Below, piece after piece: positions 43,828-58,170 of a stretch of DNA of 64,000 bases. Under the pieces are notes generated by a model. It was not told the origin of the DNA. It ran no database searches and saw only the letters and a program-made list of their open reading frames with translations. The stretch comes from Mycolicibacterium sp. BiH015 (lineage in GTDB: Bacteria; Actinomycetota; Actinomycetes; Mycobacteriales; Mycobacteriaceae), in the NCBI RefSeq assembly GCF_027706845.1, contig NZ_JAQGCZ010000003.1, positions 62,001-126,000 on the forward strand, written 5' to 3'. Positions within the stretch are counted from its first letter, which is position 1. The number at the start of each line of letters is the position of its first letter. The translations under genes and the position numbers were made by a program.

Positions 43828-43835
<8 letters not shown>
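42327..43835 (-). CDS. gltD: glutamate synthase (NADPH) small subunit
   Basis: 502-residue beta subunit of GOGAT; supplies electrons from NADPH through FAD and two 4Fe-4S clusters to the large subunit. Cys clusters C50, C53, C58, C65 ([20 protein letters not shown]) and [13 protein letters not shown]. The FAD site is [28 protein letters not shown], the NADPH site [16 protein letters not shown], and the C-terminal FAD motif [30 protein letters not shown] at 43835 overlaps the gltB stop by 8 nt; the open frame upstream is inside gltB. From memory gltBD sits elsewhere in slow growers such as M. tuberculosis. Confidence 0.97.
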
Positions 43836-48375
<4,540 letters not shown>

Positions 48376-48383
48376 GGGCCTCC

Positions 48384-48413
48384 GCAGTCCTGGAAATGGT
48401 CTTGAGGGACTGC
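48384..48413 (-). promoter_or_regulatory. leader hairpin directly before the gltB ribosome site
   Basis: GCAGTCC and GGACTGC form a perfect 7-bp stem with a 16-nt loop. On the mRNA the second arm is followed at once by GGAGG, CCC and the ATG. The hairpin could modulate ribosome access to gltB. Confidence 0.4.
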
Positions 48414-48452
48414 AGCGGCCCGTCGGTCGAGTGTATCAGCGCGACTGGACGG

Positions 48453-48866
48453 TCACCCGTCGAGAACGGTCGGGACCAGCGGGAATCCCGGAAGATTGCG
48501 GACTATCGTCCAGGCCACCGCGGCCGCGATGACAACGGCGTAGACAGGTACCGTGAGCGCCGGTTTGGACTCGCGGCGGCGCATCAGGACCCACGCGAGG
48601 AGGAGTGGCAGCCCGATGAGGGCGAACGGGTTGTCGACGAACGCCGCTGCCAGGTCGCCGTGCAGCAGGTCGTGCGTCATCCGCATTCCCCCGCACGCCG
48701 GGCAGAACCAACCGGTCAGTTCGTGCAGCGGGCATGGCGGGAAGATGAAATTCGGGCTATGCGGATCACCGATGCCCACGAAAGCGAGCGCGCCGACCAC
48801 CACGGCGCCGGTACCCAGCCCAGCGAGTAGCCGGCTTCGGCCGCCGACGGTGGGGTCAGGTGCCAT
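48453..48866 (-). CDS. DUF2752 membrane protein
   Basis: 137-residue membrane protein (Rv1616-like). Three hydrophobic helices are visible, with the DUF2752 centre CPLHELTGWFCPACGGMRMTHDLLHGDLAAAFVDNPFALIGLPLLL containing three Cys. The CPxCG-like arrangement (CPACGGMR) is the family hallmark; function unknown. ATG 48866 is used because it falls inside the last codons of the TM2 gene (11-nt overlap); the frame is open to 48893. It ends 78 nt before the gltB start. Confidence 0.85.
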   Translation of the reverse strand: MAPDPTVGGRSRLLAGLGTGAVVVGALAFVGIGDPHSPNFIFPPCPLHELTGWFCPACGGMRMTHDLLHGDLAAAFVDNPFALIGLPLLLAWVLMRRRESKPALTVPVYAVVIAAAVAWTIVRNLPGFPLVPTVLDG

Positions 48867-49287
48867 CGCGTAGCGGTCGGCCTTCCGAATCACGGACCTT
48901 GTCGGTCAGGATGAGCACGGCATCGACGATGCCCCACACGATGGCGCCGATTCCGCAGGTGAGCAGCCCTACCACGAGCTGGATGATGCCGAGTGTCGTG
49001 TAGCCGAGGTAGATGCGTCCAATCCCGACCAACCCGAAAAGACCGAGAAGCTGCAGCAGGCCGCCGACCACCTTGGATTTCTCCGAGAACGGCTCGCCGG
49101 TCACTGGATGCCGACCGTATGGCGCCATCGGATCCATGTATGCACCGGGATATCCGGTTGCCGGCGGCGGATATGCACCGGGCGGCGGGGGCGCATATTG
49201 CGGCCCCGGCGGAACGTAGCCGGGCTGTGGCGGCGGAGGCGTGTACGGATTGCCGCCTTCGTTGCCGCTGAATGGGGGCTCGGTCAT
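48856..49287 (-). CDS. TM2-domain membrane protein
   Basis: 143-residue protein (Rv1615-like). A long Pro/Gly/Tyr-rich cytoplasmic tail (about residues 12-55) precedes the TM2 domain: EKSKVVGGLLQLLGLFGLVGIGRIYLGYTTLGIIQLVVGLLTCGIGAIVWGIVDAVLIL, two helices with the conserved GxGRxYLG turn. Function unknown in bacteria. CATTCT lies 6 nt before the ATG, a weak leaderless promoter. Coupled to the DUF2752 gene by overlap. Confidence 0.88.
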   Translation of the reverse strand: MTEPPFSGNEGGNPYTPPPPQPGYVPPGPQYAPPPPGAYPPPATGYPGAYMDPMAPYGRHPVTGEPFSEKSKVVGGLLQLLGLFGLVGIGRIYLGYTTLGIIQLVVGLLTCGIGAIVWGIVDAVLILTDKVRDSEGRPLRDGT

Positions 49288-49316
49288 GGCACCAGAATGC
49301 CAGAACCGGCCGATGC

Positions 49317-50741
49317 TTAGAAGGGCGGCGGTTCGTAGATCTCGGCGAGCCAGGCCTGACGCTGACGTTCGTTTTCCGCATTGATTTCGATCCGCTTTTG
49401 GCGTTCTCGTCGGATCCGAGACGCCCGGTCCTGTTCGCGGGTTCGCCTGCGGCGCGGCATCATCGCGGACTTGTCTGGCGATTCCTGCGGCGCGTCCGCC
49501 TTCGGTAACGTCGCGGTCGGGGCTGCCAGCGTTGGGAATAGCATCCCTCCCGCGGAGTCCGTGACGTAGACATGGCCGGTCGGAGCGGTCAAAACGACTG
49601 TGCCATCGGGATATTGCTCATCACGCCAGCCATCCGGACCGGTGTAGAAAGTTTTGATCAGGTGATGAGTACGGCAGTAATGCTTGGTGGCCGAGGCGTG
49701 AGTGACTCCGAACGGCCAGGGCGTCGTGTGGTCGACATCGCATTGTTCAACGGGCGCATCGCACCCTGGGAAGCGACACGTCAGATCGCGCCAACGCAAA
49801 TAATCAGACAGCCGTGCAGAAGGCCGGTATCCCTTTTCGGGTTCCGCTCCTGGCTGGTGAACTGGCTTGAGCTTGGCCGTCTTTGCGGCCTTTCGCACTT
49901 CGTCGGCAGGCAGGATCCCCATTCCGGACATGTACCCCGGATGGTCGGAAGTGCCGTCAACGGTAGCCTGCTCAGCAAGGATATGGATAACCACCTGGGC
50001 GGCGGAGTCGCGTAGCGTCGTCGCTGGGCAATCATCGGTCCCACACTGGCAGACCAGACTCGTCTCCCAACGGCCCATCGCGCCACACGCGTCAGCGCGC
50101 AGTTGGTTTTCGGTCCGCGGATCATTCGCACAGACCGTGGCGATCAGTGTTTTGAGGCGTTGGTCGAACGCGGCGGCGTCTTCTGCGTTGAGCACACCGC
50201 CCGCATACGCCATTCCGGGCGTCGCGGGTTCGACATCGAAATAGCGATTGTCCTTGGCGATCGGCGGCACTCGCACACCGGCAGGGTCGAATTTGGCCAC
50301 CCATTGGTCCAGCCGATCTTTGAGCACCTTGTCCGACAAGCGCATCCACCTGGTTAGTTTCGGCGCCAAGGCCTCATCCAGTTGCGCGATGATGTCGTCC
50401 TCGACATTGTCTGTGCACGTCAACGTCGTCTTAACCATGCGGAAATCGATGTCGCCGCGACGGAATGCCTCCACGACTCGTGGGAGTCGCTGATGCAACG
50501 CCACGGCCATACGTACCTGATTTGCCGCGCGACCTCTACTGATGTTCTGGGCCGCAGAGACTTCCGCCCCGACGGCCTCGAACACGTCGGTACGCCACAA
50601 CCCCGCTTCGAGATACGTCTGCTTGCGGATCGCATAAAGTCGGGCGACCGCAGCGAGTCGCTCGGCAATAGCACGCGCCTCGCAACGAGCGGCGAACGTC
50701 ATCGCGTTCACCGCATCGACTGCATCGGCCGAATCGAACAT
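49317..50741 (-). CDS. DUF222 / HNH endonuclease protein, 13E12 type
   Basis: 474-residue protein of the 13E12-repeat family, multiplied in mycobacterial genomes. An N-terminal helical DUF222 domain (residues 1-300: FAARCEARAIAERLAAVARLYAIRKQT, AAQNISRGRAANQVRMAVALHQRLPRV) is followed by an HNH nuclease domain about 350-400 (LRWRDLTCRFPGCDAPVEQCDVDHTTPWPFGVTHASATKHYCRTHHLIKTF) with zinc cysteines and the catalytic DHTTPW His, and a basic C-terminal tail (MPRRRRTREQDRASRIRRERQKR). The role is unknown and possibly a selfish or homing element. Base use looks less GC-rich than its neighbours, hinting at transfer. TAAAGT 7 nt before the ATG favours this start over an open frame extending to 51308. 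Confidence 0.88.
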   Translation of the reverse strand: MFDSADAVDAVNAMTFAARCEARAIAERLAAVARLYAIRKQTYLEAGLWRTDVFEAVGAEVSAAQNISRGRAANQVRMAVALHQRLPRVVEAFRRGDIDFRMVKTTLTCTDNVEDDIIAQLDEALAPKLTRWMRLSDKVLKDRLDQWVAKFDPAGVRVPPIAKDNRYFDVEPATPGMAYAGGVLNAEDAAAFDQRLKTLIATVCANDPRTENQLRADACGAMGRWETSLVCQCGTDDCPATTLRDSAAQVVIHILAEQATVDGTSDHPGYMSGMGILPADEVRKAAKTAKLKPVHQPGAEPEKGYRPSARLSDYLRWRDLTCRFPGCDAPVEQCDVDHTTPWPFGVTHASATKHYCRTHHLIKTFYTGPDGWRDEQYPDGTVVLTAPTGHVYVTDSAGGMLFPTLAAPTATLPKADAPQESPDKSAMMPRRRRTREQDRASRIRRERQKRIEINAENERQRQAWLAEIYEPPPF

Positions 50742-50748
50742 ATGTGCT

Positions 50749-50754
50749 ACTTTA
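50749..50754 (-). promoter_or_regulatory. minus-10 box for leaderless DUF222/HNH gene
   Basis: TAAAGT on the minus strand, 7 nt before the ATG at 50741. Confidence 0.45.
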
Positions 50755-50834
50755 CCGACTGCGTGTGACAGGTCGGAGCGCTCTTTCACTGCGAACGTCT
50801 CCGGTCGAGGTAAGCCCGGTGACAGACTGGCCGC

Positions 50835-51629
50835 ATGGCGTCCGCAAGGTCTCCCCTGGTCATGATGCACGGCATTCTCATGTCCGGAAACGCGTGGCAG
50901 GATGTGGTGCCCCTCCTCTCCGAGCGTCACCAGGTGCACACATTGACTACCGCCGGCCACCGAGGCGGGCCGGCGCTGCGGCGATCCCCCGCCACCGTCG
51001 AGGACCTGGTTGACGCCGTCGAGCTTTACCTGGATGAGCACGGACTCGAACGGCCGCACGTTGTCGGCCTGTCTCTGGGCGGTTGGATGGCTATTGAGTT
51101 GGCCCGGCGTGGCCGCGCGGCCACCGTGTGCGCGTTGGCTCCGGCGGGCTTCTGGTCGCCAGGAGACAGGGCGCAGGCTCATGTGCTGAAGGAGATCCAC
51201 AGGTTCGTGGCGATGGGACGACTTGCCCGTCCCGCCCGGCCTCTCGTGGCGCTGGCGATGCGGTCGGCAATTGTGCGCCGCGTCGGCTTTCGCAAAGCCG
51301 CCCGACACGGGGACCGGCTATCTACGACGAGAAGCATTGAGGCAGTTGACGATATCTCCGGTTGCAGCCTCAACGTCGACCACATTCTGGGTTCGGACGA
51401 GTACCTTGCGCCGCTGGATCCGGTGCCATGCCCGGTGACCATTGCTTGGTCGGGCAGTGATGCGATCATTCCCGTTCCGATGTGCGACCCGATCGCCCGG
51501 GAAAGGCTGCCCCAGGCGTCGTTTACTACGTTGCCCGCCGTCGGACACGTTCCGATGATCGACGATCCCGACCTGGTGGCTCGCACGATTCTGGCCGTTA
51601 CGGCCTCGGGTGATTCGGGCGCATCGTGA
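50835..51629 (+). CDS. alpha/beta hydrolase
   Basis: 264-residue alpha/beta hydrolase. Oxyanion region LVMMHGILMSGNAWQDVVPLLSERHQVHTL, nucleophile elbow GLSLGGWMAIELARR (Ser near residue 80), acid strand CPVTIAWSGSDAIIP and catalytic His in AVGHVPMIDDPDLVA. The substrate is unknown; no cofactor or partner genes are adjacent. CAGACT lies 6 nt before the ATG as a possible leaderless minus-10. It converges on lgt with 6 nt between stops and is divergent from the DUF222/HNH gene. The pair seems inserted between the TM2 gene and lgt, which I recall as adjacent in M. tuberculosis. Confidence 0.88.
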   Translation: MASARSPLVMMHGILMSGNAWQDVVPLLSERHQVHTLTTAGHRGGPALRRSPATVEDLVDAVELYLDEHGLERPHVVGLSLGGWMAIELARRGRAATVCALAPAGFWSPGDRAQAHVLKEIHRFVAMGRLARPARPLVALAMRSAIVRRVGFRKAARHGDRLSTTRSIEAVDDISGCSLNVDHILGSDEYLAPLDPVPCPVTIAWSGSDAIIPVPMCDPIARERLPQASFTTLPAVGHVPMIDDPDLVARTILAVTASGDSGAS

Positions 51630-51635
51630 TTGTGG

Positions 51636-54600
51636 TCAGCGGTTCCTTCGCCGACGGAGCCACTGACGAACTCGACCGCCGGACTCGAATTGCATGCCGG
51701 CGTCTGAGGTTTCGGTGATGACGGAGTAGGGAGACTTCTCCGCATCCGACACTTCGGCGGTTTCGGGTTCGCCTTCGACCACACTCTCAGCCGAATCGGG
51801 AACCTCGGACTCCTCATCGGCCTCCGCCTCTGCGTCGGCGTCACTCCCGTCGATGGCTACGTCGTCAGCAAGCTCCTCAGCCGCGGCCTCACCCTCGACC
51901 GAGCCCAAACCCTCGGCCTCAGTCACCGACTCAACATCAACCTCAGCAACTTCGGCGGCATCGCCCTCATCGGACTCAACAGCCTCAGCAGCGAGCTCCT
52001 CGGCAGCAGGCTCCTCCGCCTCTGCCGAACCCAGACCCTCAACCTCAGTCACCGACTCAACATCTAGCTCAGCAACTTCGGCGGCATCGCCCTCATCGGA
52101 CTCAACAGCCTCAGCAGCGAGTTCCTCAGCCGCAGGCTCCTCCGCCTCTGCGACGGACTGCTCCTCGTCGGCCTCAACAGCCTCTGCGTCGAGTTCCTCT
52201 GCAGCGGCCTCACCCGCAACCGCAACCTCGTGGGCCTCCGGCGCATCGGCAACTGCCTCCGCCACCTCGTCACCCTCGACCGAACCCAAACCCGCGGAGT
52301 CAGCGTCGGTCACCGAATCAGCATCGACGTCACCGAGCTCGGCAGCTGGCTCAGCAGACTCTGCCTCCGCGGCGAGCTCCTCTGCAGCGGCCTCACCCGC
52401 AACCGCAGCCTCATGAGCTTCCGGTGCTTCGGCAGCAGCCTCCGCCACCTCGTCACCCTCGACCGAACCCAGCCCCTCAGCCGCAGGCACCTCCGCCTCT
52501 GCGACGGACTGCTCCTCGACGGCCTCAACAGCCTCTGCGGCGAGTTCCTCTGCAGCGGCCTCACCCGCAACCGCAGCCTCATGAGCTTCCGGTGCTTCGG
52601 CAGCAGCCTCCGCCACCTCGTCACCCTCGACCGAACCCAGCCCCTCAGCCGCAGGCACCTCCGCCTCTGCGACGGACTGCTCCTCGACGGCCTCAACAGC
52701 CTCTGCGTCGGCGTCAGTCCCGTCGACGGCTACGTCGTCAGCGAGTTCCTCAGCAGCGGCCTCACCCGCGACCGCAACCTCATGGGCCTCCGGCGCCTCG
52801 GCAACAGCCTCCGCCACCTCGTCACCCTCGACCGAACCCAGCCCCTCAGCCGCAGGCACCTCCGCCTCTGCGTCGGCGTCACTCCCGTCGACCGCTACGT
52901 CGTCAGCGAGTTCCTCAGCAGCGGCCTCACCCGCGACCGCAACCTCATGAGCTTCCGGCGCCTCGGCAACAGCCTCCGCCACCTCATCACCCTCGACCGA
53001 ACCCAGACCCTCAGTCTCAGTCACCGAATCAGCATCGACCTCACCGAGCTCGGCAGCTGGCTCAGCAGACTCGGCCTCCGCGGCGAGCTCCTCTGCGGCA
53101 GCCTCACCCTCAACCGCCACCACATGAGCGTCCGGCGCCTCGGCAACTGCCTCAGCCACCTCATCACCCTCGACCGAATCAAGACCCTCAGTCTCAGTCA
53201 CCGAATCAGCTTGAACCTCATCAACCGCCGCGTCGGACTCATCAGCTTCAGCGGCGAGTTCCTCGGCATCAGCGTCAAGCTCAGAAACTCCCGCGACGGC
53301 GGAGGCTTCTTCAACCTCCGCCGCGACCTCAGCGTCGGTCACCGCATCCGCATCGACCTCACCGACCTCGGCAGCGGGCTCGTCGCCGGCCACAGCCTGG
53401 GCTGCGGCAGCAGCACCCTCCGTAGCTTCGACCGCTTCATCGCCCTCGACAGCCCCGATACCACCCGCTTCGTCCGGAACCGGCGGTGCCACGACATCAC
53501 CGTCACCTTCGACTGGTTCCTCGACCGAGCCCTCATCGGACCCGTGGAGGTCCGCGACCAGAGCTTCCGCCTCAGCAGCGCCCTCGACAGCCGCGTCATG
53601 AGCCGCCGTCGCGCCCTCGGCCGCCTCGATGGCCTCGTCACCCTCGACCGCCCCGAGGCCGCCGGTTCGGCGCTCGGAGTCGTCTTCCTGACCGGCCACG
53701 GTCGCAGCGGCAACGACCCCCGTCGCGGAGGCCATTGCGACATCCTTGGCGAGTTCCTCGACGTCGGATTCGGCGTCCTGCTTGCCCCGCAACGTCTCCG
53801 GCGCTTCGCGGCCTTTCGGCGCCACCATGATGTAGACGACGGCGCCGATGAACACGAAGGTGGACGTAAAGGTGTTGATCCGAATTCCGGCAAGGAGCGT
53901 GGCGGTGTCGCTGCGCATCAGCTCGATCCAGAACCGCCCGACGCAATATCCCGCGACATACAGCGCGAACAGCCGGCCGTGTCCGATTTTGAACCGGCGG
54001 TCCACAAGGACCAGCACCGCGAAAACCAACAGGTTCCACAGCAACTCGTAGAGAAACGTCGGATGCACGACCTTGACCAGCACACCGTTGGAAACGCCGT
54101 TCAGCGAGTCTGACAGGCCCGCCGAGTTCACCCGTTCATAGATCTCCAGACCCCAGGGCAGGGTGGTCTCCCTGCCGTAGAGCTCCTGGTTGAAGTAATT
54201 GCCGAGACGTCCGATCGCCTGGGCCAGAACGATTCCCGGCGCAATCGCATCTCCGAAGGCGGGTAGCGGGATCCCCCGCCGTCGGCATGCAATCCACGCA
54301 CCGACGCCGCCGAGCGCCACCGCGCCCCAGATTCCGAGCCCGCCGTCCCAGATCCGCAGGGCCGCAGCCGGGCCCGCGCCGTTCTCACCGAAGTAGGTCG
54401 GCCAGTCCGTCATGACGTGGTAGAGCCGTCCGCCGATGAGCCCGAACGGCACCGCCCACAGCGCCACGTCGTAGATGACCCCCGGTTCGCCGCCCCGGGC
54501 CACCCACCGCCGATCGCCGATCACCAGCGCGGCAACGATGCCCACGATGATGAACAGCGCGTAGGCGCGGAGCGGGAACGGTCCGAGGTGCCACACACCC

Positions 54601-54641
54601 TGAGCGGGACTCGGGATGGAGGCCAGTACCGTCGTCGTCAC
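51636..54641 (-). CDS. lgt: prolipoprotein diacylglyceryl transferase with long acidic repeat tail
   Basis: 1001-residue Lgt. Residues 1-275 are the complete membrane enzyme that transfers diacylglycerol to the lipobox cysteine of prolipoproteins: RAYALFIIVGIVAAL, GGRLYHVMTDW with the essential His, the Lgt signature GRLGNYFNQELYGRET (144-159), HPTFLYELLWN and GRFWIELMRSD. From about residue 276 a tail of some 725 residues follows, almost only Ala, Glu, Val, Asp, Gly and Ser, in repeats starting GLGSVEGDEVAEA; it ends in basic RVRQWLRRRRNR. The tuberculosis Lgt is about 468 residues with a shorter tail, so this is extreme. GTG start overlaps the trpA stop (GTGA). Confidence 0.95.
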   Translation of the reverse strand: MTTTVLASIPSPAQGVWHLGPFPLRAYALFIIVGIVAALVIGDRRWVARGGEPGVIYDVALWAVPFGLIGGRLYHVMTDWPTYFGENGAGPAAALRIWDGGLGIWGAVALGGVGAWIACRRRGIPLPAFGDAIAPGIVLAQAIGRLGNYFNQELYGRETTLPWGLEIYERVNSAGLSDSLNGVSNGVLVKVVHPTFLYELLWNLLVFAVLVLVDRRFKIGHGRLFALYVAGYCVGRFWIELMRSDTATLLAGIRINTFTSTFVFIGAVVYIMVAPKGREAPETLRGKQDAESDVEELAKDVAMASATGVVAAATVAGQEDDSERRTGGLGAVEGDEAIEAAEGATAAHDAAVEGAAEAEALVADLHGSDEGSVEEPVEGDGDVVAPPVPDEAGGIGAVEGDEAVEATEGAAAAAQAVAGDEPAAEVGEVDADAVTDAEVAAEVEEASAVAGVSELDADAEELAAEADESDAAVDEVQADSVTETEGLDSVEGDEVAEAVAEAPDAHVVAVEGEAAAEELAAEAESAEPAAELGEVDADSVTETEGLGSVEGDEVAEAVAEAPEAHEVAVAGEAAAEELADDVAVDGSDADAEAEVPAAEGLGSVEGDEVAEAVAEAPEAHEVAVAGEAAAEELADDVAVDGTDADAEAVEAVEEQSVAEAEVPAAEGLGSVEGDEVAEAAAEAPEAHEAAVAGEAAAEELAAEAVEAVEEQSVAEAEVPAAEGLGSVEGDEVAEAAAEAPEAHEAAVAGEAAAEELAAEAESAEPAAELGDVDADSVTDADSAGLGSVEGDEVAEAVADAPEAHEVAVAGEAAAEELDAEAVEADEEQSVAEAEEPAAEELAAEAVESDEGDAAEVAELDVESVTEVEGLGSAEAEEPAAEELAAEAVESDEGDAAEVAEVDVESVTEAEGLGSVEGEAAAEELADDVAIDGSDADAEAEADEESEVPDSAESVVEGEPETAEVSDAEKSPYSVITETSDAGMQFESGGRVRQWLRRRRNR
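51850..53200 (-). repeat. coding tandem repeats in the lgt tail
   Basis: Degenerate direct repeats of about 55-67 codons. Two neighbouring copies, beginning at 52407 and 52575, have a period of exactly 168 bp and are identical over long stretches. At least six copies of the GLGSVEGDEVAEA-type unit and further diverged ones lie in this stretch, which makes it prone to length change by recombination or slippage. Confidence 0.9.
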
Positions 54642-55422
54642 GCAGTGATCCTCTGCCTTACGCCGTCTGCGAGTTCTTCTGTCAGCGAGCGCACCGCGGG
54701 GATGCCCTCCTTCAACGCCGATACGAGTGCCGAACCGACGATCACGCCGTCGGCGTAGGCGCCGATCTCGGCGGCTTGTTCACGCGAGCGAACGCCGAGA
54801 CCAACACCCACCGGGATGTCCGATATCGCCTTGACCCGGCTGACCAGTTCCGGCGCCGCATTCGACACCGCGTCGCGCGCACCGGTGACACCCATCGTGG
54901 ATGCCGCATAGACGAATCCTCTAGAGGCCCGGACGGTCGCGGCCAGACGCTCGGGAGTCGAGGACGGCGCGACGAGGAAGATCCTGTCCAGATCGTGGGC
55001 GTCGGAGGCCGACACCCACTCATCGGCCTCGTCTGGAATCAGGTCGGGCGTGATGAGCCCGAGCCCGCCTGCCGATGCCAGATCGCGGGCGAACGTGTCG
55101 ATCCCCTTGCGCAGCACGGGGTTCCAATAGGTCATCACGACGGCGTGGCCGCCGGCATTGCTGATCGCCTCGACCGCGCGGAATGCGTCGTGCACCCGCA
55201 CGCCGCCGCGCAGCGCCACCTCGGTGGCCGCCGCGATAACGGGCCCGTCCATACCCGGGTCCGAATACGCGATGCCGACCTCGACGATGTCGCAGCCCGC
55301 CTCGACCAGCGCGACCATCGCCTCGATGGACGATTCCACGTCGGGAAATCCGGTCGGTAGGTAGCCGATCAGCGCGGCACGACCCTCGGCGCGGCAAGCT
55401 TCGAACAATCCGGCGAGCCTGC

Positions 55423-55426
<4 letters not shown>
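54638..55426 (-). CDS. trpA: tryptophan synthase alpha chain
   Basis: 262-residue TrpA, cleaving indole-3-glycerol phosphate to indole, which is channelled to TrpB. Catalytic E49 and D60 are present at the canonical numbers ([18 protein letters not shown]). Phosphate-binding [29 protein letters not shown] lies near the C-terminus. The ATG at 55426 overlaps the trpB stop (ATGA); an in-frame upstream start at 55456 would extend into trpB and is not needed. Stop overlaps lgt, so lgt is translationally coupled to trp genes. Confidence 0.96.
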
Positions 55427-56685
<1,259 letters not shown>

Positions 56686-57504
56686 TTAACGGGCGGGTTT
56701 CGGGCACGACGGGTGCGCGCCGGCGGTGACGAGGTCAGCGACAGCGCTGCGCGGATCACCACTGGTGACCAGGCCTTCACCGACGAGGACACCGTCGGCT
56801 CCGGCGCCGGCGTAGGCGAGCAGGTCCGCTGTCCCCCGCACACCCGACTCCGCGATCTTGATGACCTTGCTCGGCAGGCCCGGCGCAATCCGCGCGAAGC
56901 AGTCCCTGTCGACCTCGAGCGTCTTCAGATTGCGAGCATTCACGCCGATCAGCGAGGCTCCGGCCTGCAAGGCCCTGTCGGCCTCCTCCTCGGTGTGCAC
57001 CTCGACCAGGGCAGTCATGCCCAGCGACTCAGTGCGCTCCAGAAGCGACTCCAGCGCGGGCTGCTCCAGCGCCGCGACGATCAACAGCAGCAGATCGGCT
57101 CCATGGGCGCGGGCTTCGTGAATCTGGTAGGGCCGCACGATGAAGTCCTTGCGCAGCACCGGAATCGATACCGCCGCACGGACCGCGTCGAGGTCGTCCA
57201 GCGAGCCGTTGAACCGGCGCTGCTCGGTCAGCACGCTGATGACGCGGGCGCCGCCGTCCTCATAGGCGCGGGCGAGCTCGGCGGGATCGGCGATCGATGC
57301 CAACTCTCCCCGCGATGGGCTGGCACGCTTGACCTCGGCGATCACCGCGATGCCCGGCGCACGCAGCGCGGCCATGACATCGAGTGGCGCCGGTGCGCGC
57401 TGCGCCAGTTCCTTGACCTCCGAGAGGCTGACGACGGCCTCGCGGGCGGCAACGTCAGCACGGACTCCCTCGAGGATGGAGTCGAGCACGTTAGCCGAAC
57501 CCAT
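56686..57504 (-). CDS. trpC: indole-3-glycerol phosphate synthase
   Basis: 272-residue TrpC, closing the indole ring of carboxyphenylaminodeoxyribulose phosphate. Active-site Lys in [16 protein letters not shown], the [33 protein letters not shown] strand, [13 protein letters not shown] and the phosphate site [14 protein letters not shown]. The start [13 protein letters not shown] matches family length exactly; a ribosome site (AAAGGGA) lies upstream. TrpF is not fused and not nearby, so PriA must supply that step. Confidence 0.96.
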   Translation of the reverse strand: MGSANVLDSILEGVRADVAAREAVVSLSEVKELAQRAPAPLDVMAALRAPGIAVIAEVKRASPSRGELASIADPAELARAYEDGGARVISVLTEQRRFNGSLDDLDAVRAAVSIPVLRKDFIVRPYQIHEARAHGADLLLLIVAALEQPALESLLERTESLGMTALVEVHTEEEADRALQAGASLIGVNARNLKTLEVDRDCFARIAPGLPSKVIKIAESGVRGTADLLAYAGAGADGVLVGEGLVTSGDPRSAVADLVTAGAHPSCPKPAR

Positions 57505-57576
57505 AGACGTCGTATCCCTTTCCCTGACGGCCATTCGATTCTTAGTGAAGGGTAGTCGCCACGACGGCATGGTCTG

Positions 57577-58170
57577 TCACCGGCCCTTGTTGTCAGGATT
57601 GACCGCGTCCTGGGTGGGATCGGAACCCTCATCGAGGGCGTCCCAGATCATCCGCTCCGACATGGCCGCTGCAGGCGCATCGCCGGCGACGGCCGAACGC
57701 CGCGTGTATCGGGTCGCCTCGGCACGGCCGCGGGCCGCCGAGCGCATCAGCAGTACCGCGCCCAGCAGCGACAGCGCTGCGGCGACCAGCGTCACGACGG
57801 CTCCGGCGTAGTACCTCTGGGTGTCGATCAGGTCCGCGACCGGTACCTCCGCCAGCCGGGCAGCGCGCACCGCGACGTCGTCGACCACCCACAGGCTAAT
57901 TGCCAGGTAGCCCATGCCGGCGCTCGCCGCGGCGACCAGGACCGCCAGCACCCGCAGGGGCCAGCCACGCACGGCCAGCGCGGCGACGGCGGCAGCCAGC
58001 ACGAGCAGCGCCATCGGGACCAGCGCCGTCGACCACGTCGCCCCCGAGAGTGCGGCGGTCTTGGGTTGCCCGAGTCCGTCGAACGAGCTGATCTGCACCC
58101 AGGTGAACCGCGACGCGCCCCACAGGCCCGCAGCGGCCAGCACCAGAATCAGTTGCGCGGCGCGGATCAC
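57577..58170 (-). CDS. Trp-operon-associated membrane protein (TIGR02234)
   Basis: 197-residue integral membrane protein (Rv1610-like) found in actinobacterial trp operons. Four helices: [66 protein letters not shown] and [28 protein letters not shown] hydrophilic C-terminus ([26 protein letters not shown]) follows. Function unknown; its fixed position suggests a link to tryptophan or anthranilate. GTG at 58170 overlaps the trpE stop (GTGA). Confidence 0.88.
   Translation of the reverse strand: MIRAAQLILVLAAAGLWGASRFTWVQISSFDGLGQPKTAALSGATWSTALVPMALLVLAAAVAALAVRGWPLRVLAVLVAAASAGMGYLAISLWVVDDVAVRAARLAEVPVADLIDTQRYYAGAVVTLVAAALSLLGAVLLMRSAARGRAEATRYTRRSAVAGDAPAAAMSERMIWDALDEGSDPTQDAVNPDNKGR

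Noticed and set aside
51850..53200. Repeats considered as a CRISPR-like or VNTR array
   Set aside because: Units are 165-200 bp, in frame and coding, without unique spacers of constant size; they belong to lgt.
52230..54113. Long plus-strand open frame opposite lgt
   Set aside because: Shadow of the repeat-rich lgt tail: Leu/Arg-rich translation without domain sense, while the minus frame continues a true Lgt.
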